Of a stretch of 64,000 nucleotides of DNA, positions 51,070 through 62,923 are shown piece by piece. The stretch comes from Gymnogyps californianus. Its lineage: Eukaryota; Chordata; Aves; Accipitriformes; Cathartidae. A program made the position numbers and the translations under genes. The stretch is taken from NCBI RefSeq assembly GCF_018139145.2, contig NC_059481.1, forward strand, positions 18,030,368 to 18,094,367, in the 5' to 3' direction. The notes beneath the pieces were generated by a model that had not been told where the DNA came from, made no database searches, and saw only the letters and a list, made by a program, of their open reading frames with translations. How positions within the stretch are numbered: position 1 is the stretch's first letter; each line of letters begins with the position of its first letter.

Positions 51070-53444
51070 GTAAGTGATTATATTTTTCTTGCTTAGCCAT
51101 GATTTGCAGTGAAGCAGAGCCAGGAGGATTAAGGTGGAGTGAATTTCTTGCTCCAAAAATGACTGTAAGCTGCAGCAGGAAAGCCTGGCCAGTCTTACCA
51201 CTGTTCCTTCTTCTCATGGAATCCTTTACTCCAAAAACCTTTCCAAAGCATAGAGAAGAGGAGAAGCCATGTGTTCTACTGATGTAGCTCTCACATTCAC
51301 CCATTTGCCCAGATTTCTTGGTCTTGTCTGTCTATGATGGGGTGGGGAGTCATGGTGCCACACAAGGGAAAATATCGCTTGAAGATGCGGGCACAGAAGT
51401 ATCAGGCATTTCTTTCAAGTTCCTTCACAGAAAGTAGGTAGGAATTGATGGTTGGTGTTGCCTTTCCCACACCCTCCCGGCCCTGGCCTGGTTACAGGGG
51501 TTACCAGTCACTTATTTCCCTGCCCACTGCATTGATGTTCTTTTCTCTCTACCATTTTGAGCTGTCTGCTTCCTGCTGGTGCCACAAGGAAGCCCGAAGG
51601 GGGTTTTCTGGGTCTTGTCGCAAGGGGAGGCAGAAAGAGTATTCCTGACCTTACAAAGGAGGGAGGTGAAGAGCCTAAAAAAAGACTCCTACACACAAAC
51701 ACACACAAACTTTTATAACCCAATCTTTATTGGAGCTTAATTGACCCACATTGTTTTCTGTTTTGAACACAAAGTGATGGTTTGTGATCAAGCCACTCTA
51801 ACGAGGAGCTGGGTTCAAGCTAAAAATACAGCAAACGCATGTGGTGTGGTTCCACGCCGGACACCCCAGCTGGGGTGGAAGTGGCCCAAAGATGTATTCT
51901 AGTCTATGAACAGGGCACTGTTCTGCCCAGCTGCATGGCAGGAAGACTCAGAGCGCTTAAACACTATTAATTCTTGTATTCATTTTGGTAACAATGGTCT
52001 TAAAGAACACGTTGGGTATTAATGTGGATGCCCGATGTAATTTCAGAAGAATTCCATTGTAACTCAACAGTAATGTACCATTAAAAAATTGCCACCAAAG
52101 TTTTTCTGTAAGTGACAGACTGAATTGTGCTACAGTTTCCATCTGTCACTCTAGTTATACAATCATAGGGAGTTTTAATAGTTTAACTGAATTGAGCTGT
52201 TTTGCTATTTTTTTTACTTTAACTTAAGGTACGTTGATTGATAACGATGGGTCCTCTCCCACCTATCTTTACTTAATATTTAATACATCTATTGAAGCTT
52301 AAAAGTAGTTCTTTCAGCGTCTTATTAATTTTATCTGTCAAGGGAAGTTTGTCTTATTTTATAGCCTGATAAGTGGTCCACGTTGATTCTCTGTTCTTCC
52401 TACTCCCCATCATCATGATGCGATGAAGTTAGCAGGCAGATTGTATGAAACAGAGATGCCCAGATCTGTAAATCCACCTATGAACTAATTGGCATTCATG
52501 TAGTCCACGTATCTCAATGTTTGGCGCGTGTTGTAGAGATGTATCTTACAAGCGCACGGGGGGACAAAGTAACTTCAAATGTGTTAGCAATAGCTGCTTG
52601 CCTTAAGTCCATCGTGGGCTTACAGATGAGTCGTCTGAGTGAAAGAAAGTCCTGTTTTGTGCTACAGTGCTGCAAAAGTCTGAATGACTCTGGTGACTGA
52701 GCCTCTTGAGAGTGCTCCCCTTGGGAGGCTGGTGGCATGCAGAAGCTTGGACTGCCGCTAGCATGCTATAGCTTACCCAAGACAGCCTCCTATATACGAT
52801 GTAGTAAGGAATTGTTGAAAGCGTAATGAAATAAAAGCAGATATATCAATAATGAGAGAATTATATAGAATCTTAATCCCTAATAGTATACAGAGAAATG
52901 ACTTTAACTGCTCTTTTAAGGTTTAGCATCAGTCATAATTAATCCATTCCAAGTTATTGGCGGGGTTGAGTCTGGCTGCCTGCCACATTTGAGTCGTGTG
53001 CTGACACACATCCCATGTCATCTCCACTGTGGCCCCGTGGAGCCAGCTCAGATGGCTCACACCTGCAGCATGTCCTTGTCTCCAGATCAGATAATCCGCC
53101 CACGAATAATGGAGAGCTGACCGGTGAGCAGAGATGTGTAACAAGTGTGACAAGTATAAGAAGAAACAAAAACAACTCGCTACATGCCTAACAACTTCAC
53201 TGAGCTCCCCAGAGACTACCTTCTCTTTCCTTATCAGGATATCTGCCTCTCAGATATCTCCCTTAATCCATTATAGCATCCAGATGCAGGAATCTGCTTA
53301 TCCACCTTCCAAAGGGTCTGCAATTTACAGTGCATTTGAATGCAGCAAGCACTGTAAAGAGGTCATGAAATTATTATTCGGTAGCAGAGTACAAGCAGTG
53401 TCCAAGAGCAGAAACATTGAGAAGGACTGTTTTTTTCTTTACAG
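51070..53444 (+). other. MCTP2: Intron, 2.4 kb
   Basis: The donor is gtaagt and the acceptor tttctttacag. A short ACACACAA-type repeat lies at 51691-51710. From 53134 to the acceptor the intron stays open in the same frame as the next exon. No mobile element was recognised. Confidence 0.85.
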
Positions 53445-53554
53445 CACGTTCAACTGGACGGTGCCTTTCCTCTCTGTTCTGGCCTGCTTGGTCCTGGCAG
53501 CAGCAACAGTCATTTTGTATTTTATACCACTGAGGTACATTGTTTTAATCTGGG
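53445..53554 (+). CDS. MCTP2: MCTP2 coding exon: second transmembrane segment
   Basis: The first base completes an asparagine codon and the last base starts a glycine codon (phase 2 in, phase 1 out). The acceptor is tttctttacag and the donor gtaagt. The product [15 protein letters not shown] continues [21 protein letters not shown]. The [10 protein letters not shown] entry, the long hydrophobic run and the [11 protein letters not shown] exit are diagnostic of the MCTP C-terminal membrane domain. Confidence 0.96.
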
Positions 53555-55886
53555 GTAAGTACTCCACTGTGTCTTATTTGCATGTAATAAACACAATATA
53601 TATCTAGAGAATGAAATCAAACAAGCTTTAAACGACCTGTTACGCAGACAATCAAGTGCTGTTGCTTAGAGGTGAATAAATATGCTATGAACTTCTTAAA
53701 ATTACCATTTTTTTTTTTCACCCCTGGGTGATCCGATGATCTGCTTTTCTTAGGGTTCTTTATAAGTTTCCAATAGCACCACAAGAAAAGCATTAGCCTA
53801 GATAAGCTACTTTCAATATGATTATTATTCCGCAGGAGAGTAATTAGGTTCCTGGTTCTGGAGCCCTCTGGTTGGGAAATGGTAGGGAGTGGACAAGATG
53901 TGTATGAAGAGCTGGACCACGGAGGCCTGGACCACGGGACCCTTTTGGGTCTTAACTCCCCTGCAATCAGGAGGAGCAGTGCGCCCAGTACCCCATGGTC
54001 CAACGGGAGGCACTGAGCATCTCTGTGTCACGAGTCAGAAAGTATTTGGATGAAGGTGCATCATGAAGTAAAAGAGGAGCTTTTAAAAATGAAAACTTTC
54101 CTGGTGGTGTTATGAAGAAGAGTAAGATGGTCATTCACAAAAGGAGATGGCATTCCAGCTGCTGAAGACTTTCTTCATCTCAAAAAGGCCTTCTGTCTTA
54201 TTTGGGGTTATAGCTTTTATCTCAGCCTTGAGGTACAATGGCTGAGAACATAGTGCAGGTAATCCTCACCGAACCACTGAAGCTCAGCCCCGGTGTGGCT
54301 CTGGGCTGTAGGGACCCCCCTGTCACCCTCCCAGGGCTGAGCCGTCTGCTGCTGTCTTGGCTCTCCTGGATGCAGAAAAGGGAGAGAATGAGAAGGGGAC
54401 AGTACAAAAAGCCACTCTTGGGCAAAAAATAAATTAAATACAGGATTAAATCAAACAAAAGAAAGGGCAAAAGGGAAGGAGAGAAATTGCTAGGAGTAAA
54501 AGGTTCAGTAACAAAATATTGCTGTTCTTGTATGGAAGACATGGTGAGTACATGAAAACTATACATCCGTTCAACATCATCTAGACTGACAGGGCCTTCA
54601 AATATGATACATGTTAAACAACTACCCTGTGGCAAGGCCTCAAAAGACCTTATGGTATTTTCTGTTTTTTAAAAATCAGGTACACAGAAAACTGTGTTGG
54701 CATTTTGCTACAAGTATATGGCTTAAAAGCTGAATCTCAGATGTGAAGCAGGTGCATTTCAGAGAGAGGAGAAGGCTGGAGCAGCCATCACATTTGAAAT
54801 CACTTTCAGGGAAACTACTATGAGATTTTGGACAGGGGCATGATGGAATTGAATGCTGTATTGTGATCCTCAGAGGCAACCAACTTTTGAATTTTTTTGC
54901 TATTCTGTAAAGTGGGTTAGCTGATTTTCTTTGCCTAATGGTCCTTTGCTCTTCTACCACGCCTTTACGTAGCCACACTACTAGTTGCTGTTTTGCAGTG
55001 GGGAGGTGGTGGCAGTGGGGTGTTAAGTGGCTGCATTGGCACAAGGGGAGAGCTGGGAAGGGTGCTCAGGTCTCTCGCTTTCTCGTCCCGGTCCGTGCAA
55101 TAGAGATGGCGCTGGCTGAGGGCTGCTCATCACTCCCTTTCCTCAAAGGGAGGAGAAAAGACCTCATGAACTCCACAATAACAGGAACATTATACTCCAA
55201 TGGATCTTCTGTCCAGACTAGGGACTACCTCTGATAGCTGAAGCATAACTAAGTCCATGGAGGCAGGGAGCGCTGTTGCTGCAGTTAATAAACCAAATTA
55301 TTCACCCGAAGATCAAAATAAAGTAAAACTTGTGATAAGTTTTTACAGTTTCCCACAGCATCATAATATGGCCAACTCGTCAAATCTGGTTCTGCAAAAA
55401 GAGGATAAGCTATGAGACATGATGGGGATAGGAAGCTTTCATTTTCAGAAGAAATGGAAGGAAAAAAGCCTTTATCCTGCCCAATTATTTTCAGAGCCCT
55501 CCAGTTCCCTGGGCAAGAGGAGAGGGGAATGTCTTTGGTCACATAGGATAGCAGATTTAATAGTAGTCTCGGCTGCAAATTTGTGTATTCTCCCCACAAT
55601 ATCCCCCAGACTGAATGCATGCTGCAGTCTTTTTGCCACGTTGTTGACAACAGATGATCCCTGAAGTAGGGAAATACCTTTATAACTAATGCCCTCTACT
55701 TCCTCCAGGAGGCACTTGTGAATGATTCCACATGACAGGGAACGTGTGCGCGGCTTTGAGTCCGAGGCACTGTTTTCACACTAATTTTTACTTGTGAATT
55801 CCTCTTCCCTTTTTCACCTTGCCTGAACAATTTAGGAGGGAATAGAAAAAGGTTGTATTATTTTGTTTGCCTTTTTTTTTTTCTAG
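53555..55886 (+). other. MCTP2: Intron, 2.3 kb
   Basis: The donor is gtaagt and the acceptor tttttttttctag. A small direct repeat of CTGGACCACGG is found at about 53912-53938. I recognise no repeat family or gene. Open frames on the minus strand around 54222-54635 and 54676-55044 have no recognisable content. Confidence 0.85.
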
Positions 55887-55984
55887 GCATAAATAAATTT
55901 ACTAAGAAGCTTAGAAATCCTTATGCCATCGACAATAATGAGCTACTAGATTTCCTCTCCAGGGTACCATCTGATGTTCAAAAG
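55887..55984 (+). CDS. MCTP2: MCTP2 coding exon: conserved juxtamembrane segment
   Basis: The first two bases complete a glycine codon and thirty-two codons follow, ending in phase 0. The acceptor is ttctag after a T-rich tract and the donor gtaggt. The product [20 protein letters not shown] continues [12 protein letters not shown]. The [13 protein letters not shown] block is among the most conserved parts of MCTP proteins. Reading through the donor stays open for about 50 codons to a stop at 56141-56143. Confidence 0.96.
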
Positions 55985-58284
55985 GTAGGTAATGAATGGG
56001 CCACCGCCAACAGAGGCAACAAGCGGCACTGCGAGCGGCTGGGTGCTCTGCTTGGGGAATACGATGCCAGTGCACTTTTGAATAACGGAGATAAGGAATC
56101 GGGGAAAATCCACAAAGGGAGGGGGGGAGGAGGAGGGTGTTAGAAGAGAGGGGAGCCAAAATCCTTTGTCAGAAGGATAAAATGATTGCAGAAAAATTAT
56201 CCTGAAAAGACCTACTTAAAAATGATCTGGAAAATCACCCAGCGTGGTTACTGAACTATGGTTTCTGTCACCTTTCTGCTCTGGTATTTGTATGGAGGGA
56301 AGAGAAAAATAGTCTCTTTGATAGATAAATCCTATGGATGTTATCTTGAATTCTTCCTTTTCTCAAGATGGGGGGGTGGGGGTGGCATTATTTCCGTGAA
56401 TTTGTGCTTGCTGTGGTTTTTTTTCGCATGAGCTGTCCCTCAAAATTCTTCCTCCCCACCCACCTTGAGCTCCAGACCTCCCTTGGACAATGCTCCACTC
56501 ATAATTTTTTTTTTTTTTTTTCTTTAAAGAAAGCCTTGAGATGTGTATAAAATACTCTGTGGTTGATCAGATCAATCTTCTGCCATTGTGGAATTATAAC
56601 TTTCAATCTAACCACAATCTGTCCTCCCTCAATTTCAGTCAAGTCTCGTCTCTTCTCCTATTTCTTTTAAACAACACTGTCTTCAGTAATCTTACCTATC
56701 TTCCTGGAAATTACTTGAACAAGAATGTCAAGATCTGTTTATTTCTCTTGGAGGAAGGAAAATAGTCTTGCTGGGTAACGAAGCCACACAATATAAAGGA
56801 TTCTTTCTTTTGTTTTAATCAGCCGAAATCTGTGTCCTCAGGCCCTGATCCCGATGCCCTGGATCCCACTGACATTGTACCTTCCTCTGTGAATCGTGGT
56901 ACTTTCACAGTGAGGTGCTGCTCACTGTGAATAAGGGGATCACAATCTCGCCTATAGTGATTTTACTCTGTTGGAGACAGAAAAATAATTGCCCACATGC
57001 AGTGTCGAGGCATCTGGTAGAAGCAAGGTTGGAAAAGGCTTCTGGTGACATTTCTCTCAAGAGGCCACCAGATTGGTTGGTGGCAGCACTAATAACTTGA
57101 GAGAAATCTCACCATAGACTGGTGGGAGGAAAAAAGCTAAACAGAAATGATCATAGAGACATTAAGCTTCAGTGTATTTTTATTTTTTGTCATTGCTCTT
57201 GTAGAGCATGCTGGATTTGCAGTGATGGTTTGCATATGTCCTTCTAGTGTTTACGTTTAAAGATAAGCTGCTTTTCTATTTATGCTTTATTTAACATTTA
57301 CATTTGTAACATTTCCTTGAGTGGTTTCTATCATGTTGGGATCCTTTGAGCTCTCCAAGGAAAATGATAACCATTTTCTATGGGAGGAATGATGAAAGTT
57401 CCTAGGATGGGACAAACCTTCTCAGAGTTTTCCACTAGTGCTAAAAATAGTGAGCCTGTGTGACAGCCACATGCTCTAGTGAAAAGTCATCCATGGCAGC
57501 TCCAAAGCCCCTCTGTCTGCTTTGTTTTATGTGCTATCAATGCATCATCATTTCGCTGTGGTACTCCAATGAGTTAGAAATTACCTCTGTGTGTACGTTA
57601 GCCATTTACAACCCACACATGTTGGACAAAAGACAGAGGAGGAGTGAAAAAGATGGCACGTTCAGCACAAGTTTCCCCACGATTTCAATGGGAATACTTT
57701 TCTGTAGCGCAACAGACAGTTTGGAGATTACAGCATCCTTGTCAGGTTATCGCACATGTTTTAACCATTACATTGTATATGAAACTGTTTTGAAAGGTGG
57801 AGGCAGCTTTGTCCAGGTTCTATTTGGGAAAATATTTTCCTTTTGTGAAATGATTAAATATGTCAGCATCCCAAGGTCTGTGTACAGTTTTGGCAACTGT
57901 CATCTTACTGCGTATTGGGGTCCACTTGAATTGAAACTCCTGAGAGAAGTTTATTAAACTTATAGGTTAATGCCAGAAAGATAAGAAAAACAACTCCCAA
58001 ACCAAAACAAACCCAAAAGATCTAGCCTACATTGCTGAAATCAGGTAGAACCCCGTGTATCTCATTAGAAAAATCTGCTTTTAATATTTTTGTTTCAAGA
58101 AATGATGCATGACTTCTCAAATCCTTCCTGCAATTAATCCCCCATGTTCCTGTGTTTAGAAAATGATTCATTACTTTTGAACCTTCCTTAGTTTCCCTTG
58201 GTTTGTCCTCGGGGAGCCATTAACACACACTGTAGTGAGCTAGAGTTACCTAACTGCAAACGTCATGTCTATTTGTTTTTACAG
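55985..58284 (+). other. MCTP2: Intron, 2.3 kb
   Basis: The donor is gtaggt and the acceptor ttttacag. It has a G-rich tract at 56117-56138 shortly after the donor, a second at 56370-56384, and a phrase resembling an inverted SINE tail (GGCCCTGATCC) near 56841-56851. A 165-codon open frame at 57460-57957 matches no protein I know. Confidence 0.85.
56117..56138 (+). other. G-rich tract with quadruplex potential near a donor site
   Basis: GGGA, seven G, then GGA repeats and GGG lie about 130 bases downstream of the donor at 55985, on the transcribed strand. Such tracts can act as intronic splicing signals; here this is only a possibility. Confidence 0.4.
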
Positions 58285-58353
58285 GTGCAGCATGCTGAAT
58301 TGAAACCATACAGCAGCTCCAGTCCTATTAGGAAGAAGCGGAGTGCGCTATAG
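58285..58353 (+). CDS. MCTP2: MCTP2 last coding exon: basic C-terminal tail and stop
   Basis: The acceptor is gtttttacag. It has twenty-two codons and TAG at 58351-58353. The product VQHAELKPYSSSSPIRKK ends RSAL. The serine-rich stretch followed by a basic cluster gives a cytosolic tail. The ending matches vertebrate MCTP2 as I recall it and separates it from MCTP1. The exon continues directly into the 3' UTR. Confidence 0.95.
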   Translation: MQHAELKPYSSSSPIRKKRSAL

Positions 58354-58508
58354 GATGCAGGACGATTTCAGAACGCGGCATCTCCCTCCGTACCTGCTAT
58401 GTGTGCACACATGCTTCCCCCCTCCCCTTCTTGGTTCAGAACAACACTATAATCACTGCCACAGACTTTTTTTTTTTTTTAAGACATGGTTTTTGATAAA
58501 CACCTATC

Positions 58509-58536
58509 TTGGGTTGTCTTTTTTGGGTTGTCTTTT
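58509..58536 (+). repeat. 14-base direct tandem duplication in the 3' UTR
   Basis: The unit TTGGGTTGTCTTTT is present twice in exact succession about 155 bases after the stop codon. Confidence 0.9.
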
Positions 58537-60496
58537 TGGCATGGAGTCGTAGCCCAAAAAAGAGCAAGGTGGAAAGTATGAACTAGTTTGTGGGGTGGGG
58601 AGGAAAATGGGAGAGGATGGTGCAACTGCACCTATTTTTTTTTTTTTTCTTTTTTCTCCCTTTGATTGCAGAGGCAAGGCTGGATGTGGCAGAACTCCCT
58701 GTTTTATGTAGGAAGAGATAATTCCACTTAGTGTAGCAGATCAGCTGAGCTGATGTGAGGAGGTGCTCTGAACCAGTTTTTAACATATCCAACAGATTTA
58801 CATTAAGATATGAAAGCTATTCTTTTCTGAGTTAAATCACTGTGCCTAGAAAGGTGTAAGCTCTGAATTAACGAGTCTTTGATACCCATCTTCTGTTCAA
58901 GCAGTGTACATTTTAAAAAGTTTTTTATCATAATTAGCAGAAAGAGCTAGGAGCTCCAACAGTATCTCAATATTTCATCCAGCACTCGTGGGTTTTTCTT
59001 TTTCCTTTTTTCCTTCTTTTTTTAAAGCCCACCCCGTGGTTAACTCTTTGGATACTGGAATCATCAGAGATCCATTGCTGGCAATGGATGCATGAGAACC
59101 TTCTGCTGTGAAAGGATTAAGAGACTGTAGAAAAGCCTAACTCACTGACCTGAAAAGACTCTGACTTGCCTTTTTTTTAATTCCATCTCATCAGATATTT
59201 TGAGCATAGCATTTGTTTCCCCGTCTAAATCCAGAGGTGTCAACACTACAGATCCAAGAGAAAAAACACTTTATAGCCTTCAAGAAACAAATGCTTGTGC
59301 AGAAAAAGAGCATGGTGCCCAAAGACGTGGCTGTGCAATAGTGTACAGGCTTTGGTCCACCACTGATGTCTTGTTGGAGTGTTCCCTGGTGGTTCACAAG
59401 GAGAGGATCAGAAAGTGAAGTGATATGGAAACTGAGCAATGAAGAGACAGAAGAAAGGACCCCGTTTGTATTCTGAAGAGAATGTGATTTCTTGCTTGCT
59501 TACCAATCTTTTAGCTATTGTGCTTTTGCTTTATATAATTCAGATAACCAGCATTATTCATGTTTGACTGGGGAAACTGAAACACAGAATCATATGTAAA
59601 CTTCCTTAATTTTGGTGAGAATATAGCCCTCGGTCCTTTAGGTGCTGGAGGATGTTGTGGGAGCAATTTGCCACCACCACAAGTCATTGGTAGCACGAGA
59701 GCTGGAGTTGCTTCTTGTGATTCCAAGGCGGGAGTTACCACCAGCATCCTCTGGGGTAGTTCACAGTACAAAGAAATAGAGAATCCCTAGAGACAGGTTT
59801 CTTTTTAACAAAAGACGACTTTGGAAGTCATCGAATTAAAGGTAAAACGGGTAAAACCTTGCTTATGGATCGGCGATCCAAATGGAGTTGTGCCATGTGG
59901 TTCAGTAATGCAATCTTGTGGGCCTGTTGCGTGAATTTGAAGAAGGAAAACTAACACCAGAGTATCTTCCACTGGATTATTAGCCAGATTCAGTGATTTT
60001 TCAAGAAGCTGATTTTTCAAAGTAACAAGCCCCACTGTGCCTTTGAATAAGGAGAGGCACATTTGCATAAACTTGATTGGATAAAGAATGTATTTTGCTC
60101 ATGCAAAGCTGTGTGTAGCTGCAAATGGAAAGAGAGAAAAAAGATTATCCTGGTTTAAAAAGCCACAAAAATGCCTCTTTGTGTGCACGTGTGCTTGCGT
60201 ACCCATGTGTATACAGAGTTGTGTATAAAGAAGAGTACATGTATCATGTATTTATAGGCGAGCGTGTGTGGGAAAATGGGTGAATATACAGATTTAAAAA
60301 CCTTGAAAATGTTTATGAAAAATGCCAAAGATTCTAAAGCTTATCATCTTGCGTCTGTTCTTCTTCATTTTGTATCTTTCCCGGCATGTGTCTCTGGCTG
60401 AGCCAGATCTCTGCATGATTTGATTTACTTCAAGCTAATGAAGCTGGTTGGAAAGAGCCTTGTAGAAATTACAAAATCTCCAGTAAATCTCCTTCT

Positions 60497-60504
60497 TGTA
60501 CATA
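60497..60504 (+). promoter_or_regulatory. Pumilio-type motif in the 3' UTR
   Basis: TGTACATA matches the Pumilio response element TGTANATA exactly. A single short motif occurs by chance fairly often. Confidence 0.35.
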
Positions 60505-60711
60505 CAATAGATGTCCACGGACCCCTTTTGTTAAACCAGTTTCTCAATCTTCTGTGTAAACAATGCCTCATTGTCTCGCTTTAAACTATCATCTGCTTTA
60601 TCATACTGTAGTCTTGTCATTTTGTAAGGACCAAAGTCAGACATATTTAAGCAGGCATGTGAGATCTGATCATTGATTTGAGTGAAAACATTCAACTGCA
60701 GGAAGAATTGT

Positions 60712-60720
60712 TTATTTATT
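60712..60720 (+). promoter_or_regulatory. AU-rich nonamer in the 3' UTR
   Basis: TTATTTATT is the classical AU-rich element nonamer associated with mRNA instability. It lies about 260 bases before the main polyadenylation signal. Only one copy is present. Confidence 0.35.
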
Positions 60721-60978
60721 CAGAAGTTGGGACTGATACTTCAATAGGTTGGGTTTTTTCCTATAGATTTTTCCACGTGGAACTGATTTCTGTTCAGGAG
60801 ACAGGGTGATGTCTTTTTTTTTTTTTTTTTTTCCCCCTCAGTGTAGATATGTTGTATTTCAGAATAATTTGTATGAGATTGTTATGCTGGAGACATACCA
60901 AATGAAGGGGTTTGGATGGTCCAGTACCTATATATGTTGTAATGAGCTCTTTGTTTTGATAAATGTTCTTTGAAATGG

Positions 60979-60984
60979 AATAAA
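60979..60984 (+). terminator. MCTP2: Polyadenylation signal AATAAA
   Basis: A canonical hexamer lies in an AT-rich setting. TGTA motifs occur about 45 bases upstream (GTTGTAATG) and T/G-rich sequence follows downstream. This is the first AATAAA after the stop codon, so it is the best candidate for the end of the mRNA. Confidence 0.7.
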
Positions 60985-61787
60985 CATTTGAGGTTAAGCT
61001 GATGCTTTTAATTTATCTGGATTAGGAGATATGTTTCCCATTCTTTGCAAAATGCTTACTGTGCTATAATATTTAGTATCTGACTAGGTAAGCAAGTACA
61101 TTGCTTGACAGTGCGGTGTAACAACTAATGCCGGAGGTTACTTGAAATGGAGACTGTGCTGCAGCAGGAGATGAGGTAAAGCCTTACCTCACCTACGTAC
61201 AACTATTTAGCAGGATTTCCTAGGCCCTACCTAAAGGGAAGGAGGGTTACGTGCATTTACTGCACGCTCCAGTAATCAAACTCTTTATTCAGATTTTTCA
61301 TTTGATTCTTCAAGCGAGAATATTAGTTGACACATATCTCTGTGTCCATTTGCCCATGCAAATTATCAGTTTTTTACATTGTTAATCTATTCAATGTATA
61401 GCATGGAAATGATAAACTTACATTTTTAATTTAAGGTAGTCGTTTCAGTGCAATAATATGTCCAATTGCAGTCTAAAGTCTCTAAGACCAGAAGGCATTC
61501 AGAAATGTAAATCTAACTATGGGTCTTTTGGATGACTGTGGATTACAGAATCAGAGATGTCGGAATATGACTAAACATGTCCACTAACTGTACAGTGTGT
61601 AAATAACTGAATTTGACATATATGTGCAAATGCAATATGTACTTATGTTTGCCCAAACATAAGCTGCTGCTGAAGGTTGGTTTCTTGAATAATCATGAAT
61701 AGGACTGAGGACTCGGCTCCCCTATGGATCACTGTCAGTAAAACTCAGTCACTGAAACACACCTTGTAGAAAGCAAGCAAACAACTG

Positions 61788-61793
61788 AATAAA
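61788..61793 (+). terminator. Alternative polyadenylation signal AATAAA
   Basis: A canonical hexamer about 810 bases beyond the first. If used, the 3' UTR would extend to about 61810. There is no direct support beyond the motif. Confidence 0.35.
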
Positions 61794-61854
61794 GCAAAGT
61801 CGGTGGAAATGTCATGCACCTTTTCTTTTTTTCTGCTTGCAAAGCTCCAATTTT

Positions 61855-62035
61855 AACCTTCAGCCGTAGCCGTTCCTCCCTCTGCTTCCCCCTCGGTCCT
61901 CTCCCGAGCCACCCACGAAGCGGTGGAGAGCTCAGGCTCTGCCCCGCTGACCTGGGGCTCCCACCGGAGAGCGCTGCCCAGCAGACCAGCCACCCTGCAC
62001 CCAGTTGCGTGGGAAAGGGAAAGTGCTTGTCCCCT
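61855..62035. promoter_or_regulatory. Small GC-rich, CpG-containing block
   Basis: About 180 bases are clearly GC-richer than the surroundings and hold roughly ten CpG dinucleotides, in a region otherwise almost free of them. It is too short for a classical CpG island. It might be a regulatory element, an exon of a noncoding transcript or just a compositional patch. Confidence 0.3.
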
Positions 62036-62187
62036 AGAAATTAGACTGGCTGCTGCTGATTCACTGCCTGGGGTAAGAGTACTAACAACTCCCTGAATTG
62101 GGCTGTCCCACTAGAAAACAGAGGCTTGCCATTTAATTTCCTGTACTCTACATGGGGCTATGTTTTATTTTATTTTTTTAATTTGGA

Positions 62188-62202
62188 GGGCCTGATCCTG
62201 CA
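62188..62202 (-). repeat. Possible SINE tail relic (inverted)
   Basis: GGGCCTGATCCTGCA is the reverse complement of a phrase I associate with ancient amniote MIR/L3 tails (TGCAGGATCAGGCCC). The flanks are too diverged to be sure. Confidence 0.35.
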
Positions 62203-62923
62203 GGCATTACCACAAGTGGAACTGGAGTTATTTTCCCATCAGACCAGTAGGTTCCCACCAGGAAGGAATTTGGCAGCTCTGATGTGTTAAGAAAAAATTG
62301 ACAAAATACAGTCTAATCAAACCTTAACCTTTAGATTCTCTGTCCTTTAAACTAAGCTGATAGACTGTTCGGGAAACGTTAGCTTTGACTTTAGAGACTA
62401 TGGCATGCGTTAGAAGTGAATCCTGTTCTGACTTAATATTGTACATGTATTTTATCTGTAAAGCTACATATGTTAGGGCCCTGGTGCATCTACCCCTTCA
62501 AATCACAGAGACATAATAAGAATATCTGCTCTTTAGCATCCTTAAAGTTAGCAGCTCAGAAGGAAGCTGAGATACTGCAAATGATTGTTAGTCTGCTGTA
62601 TTGCAGATGGACTGTTTTAATCATTCTCAAATTGGGTTAAGTTAAGCCAGGTGAAATTCCCATCATTTTGGGACAAAGTATCTGCCTGACAGTTTATCAG
62701 TAGGGAAGACCCTCAGCAGCAATAGTAATTATATAGTTCAAGGAACATGTGAGCAAAAGATATGTTTATGATTAATGTAAATATTCCCAAGCATTTAGAA
62801 ATAATGTTGGAGTGAAAAAACAGCCTCTTGAGATTATAGCATTTTTAATCTACTTTTCTCTGTGATGCTTTGCCTTAAAACAGTGCAGCATTTTAAGAAA
62901 ATTTAGAAGGTCATTTTGTTTTG

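Larger units (their letters stand above)
1..61005 (+). other. MCTP2: MCTP2 gene, 3' portion (partial at the 5' side)
   Basis: Ten exons with consensus splice sites join into one uninterrupted frame coding the C-terminal 316 residues of a multiple C2 domain and transmembrane protein. Family knowledge: MCTPs are ER-associated proteins with three C2 domains and two C-terminal membrane segments. They have been linked to calcium sensing, lipid-droplet formation and, in flies, synaptic homeostasis. What is seen, numbering from the first full codon: end of the last C2 domain (about 1-68), basic linker (69-110), first hydrophobic region (about 126-164), acidic linker (175-188), polar helix (189-224), second hydrophobic region (about 230-262), conserved segment (263-294) and basic tail (308-314). 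I prefer MCTP2 to the paralogue MCTP1 because of the [12 protein letters not shown] loop, the QKVQ junction and the RKKRSAL ending, judged from recall and not by alignment. Exons for the first two C2 domains lie upstream of the window. Confidence 0.93.
58354..61005 (+). other. MCTP2: MCTP2 3' UTR (end inferred)
   Basis: About 2.65 kb lies between the stop codon and the expected cleavage zone 15-25 bases after the AATAAA at 60979. It contains a 14-base tandem duplication (58509-58536), T-rich runs near 58470, 58637 and 60813, an imperfect TG-rich stretch around 60179-60280, one Pumilio-type motif and one AU-rich nonamer. No introns or other coding are apparent. The true end depends on which polyadenylation signal is used, because further AATAAA motifs occur downstream. 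Confidence 0.75.
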
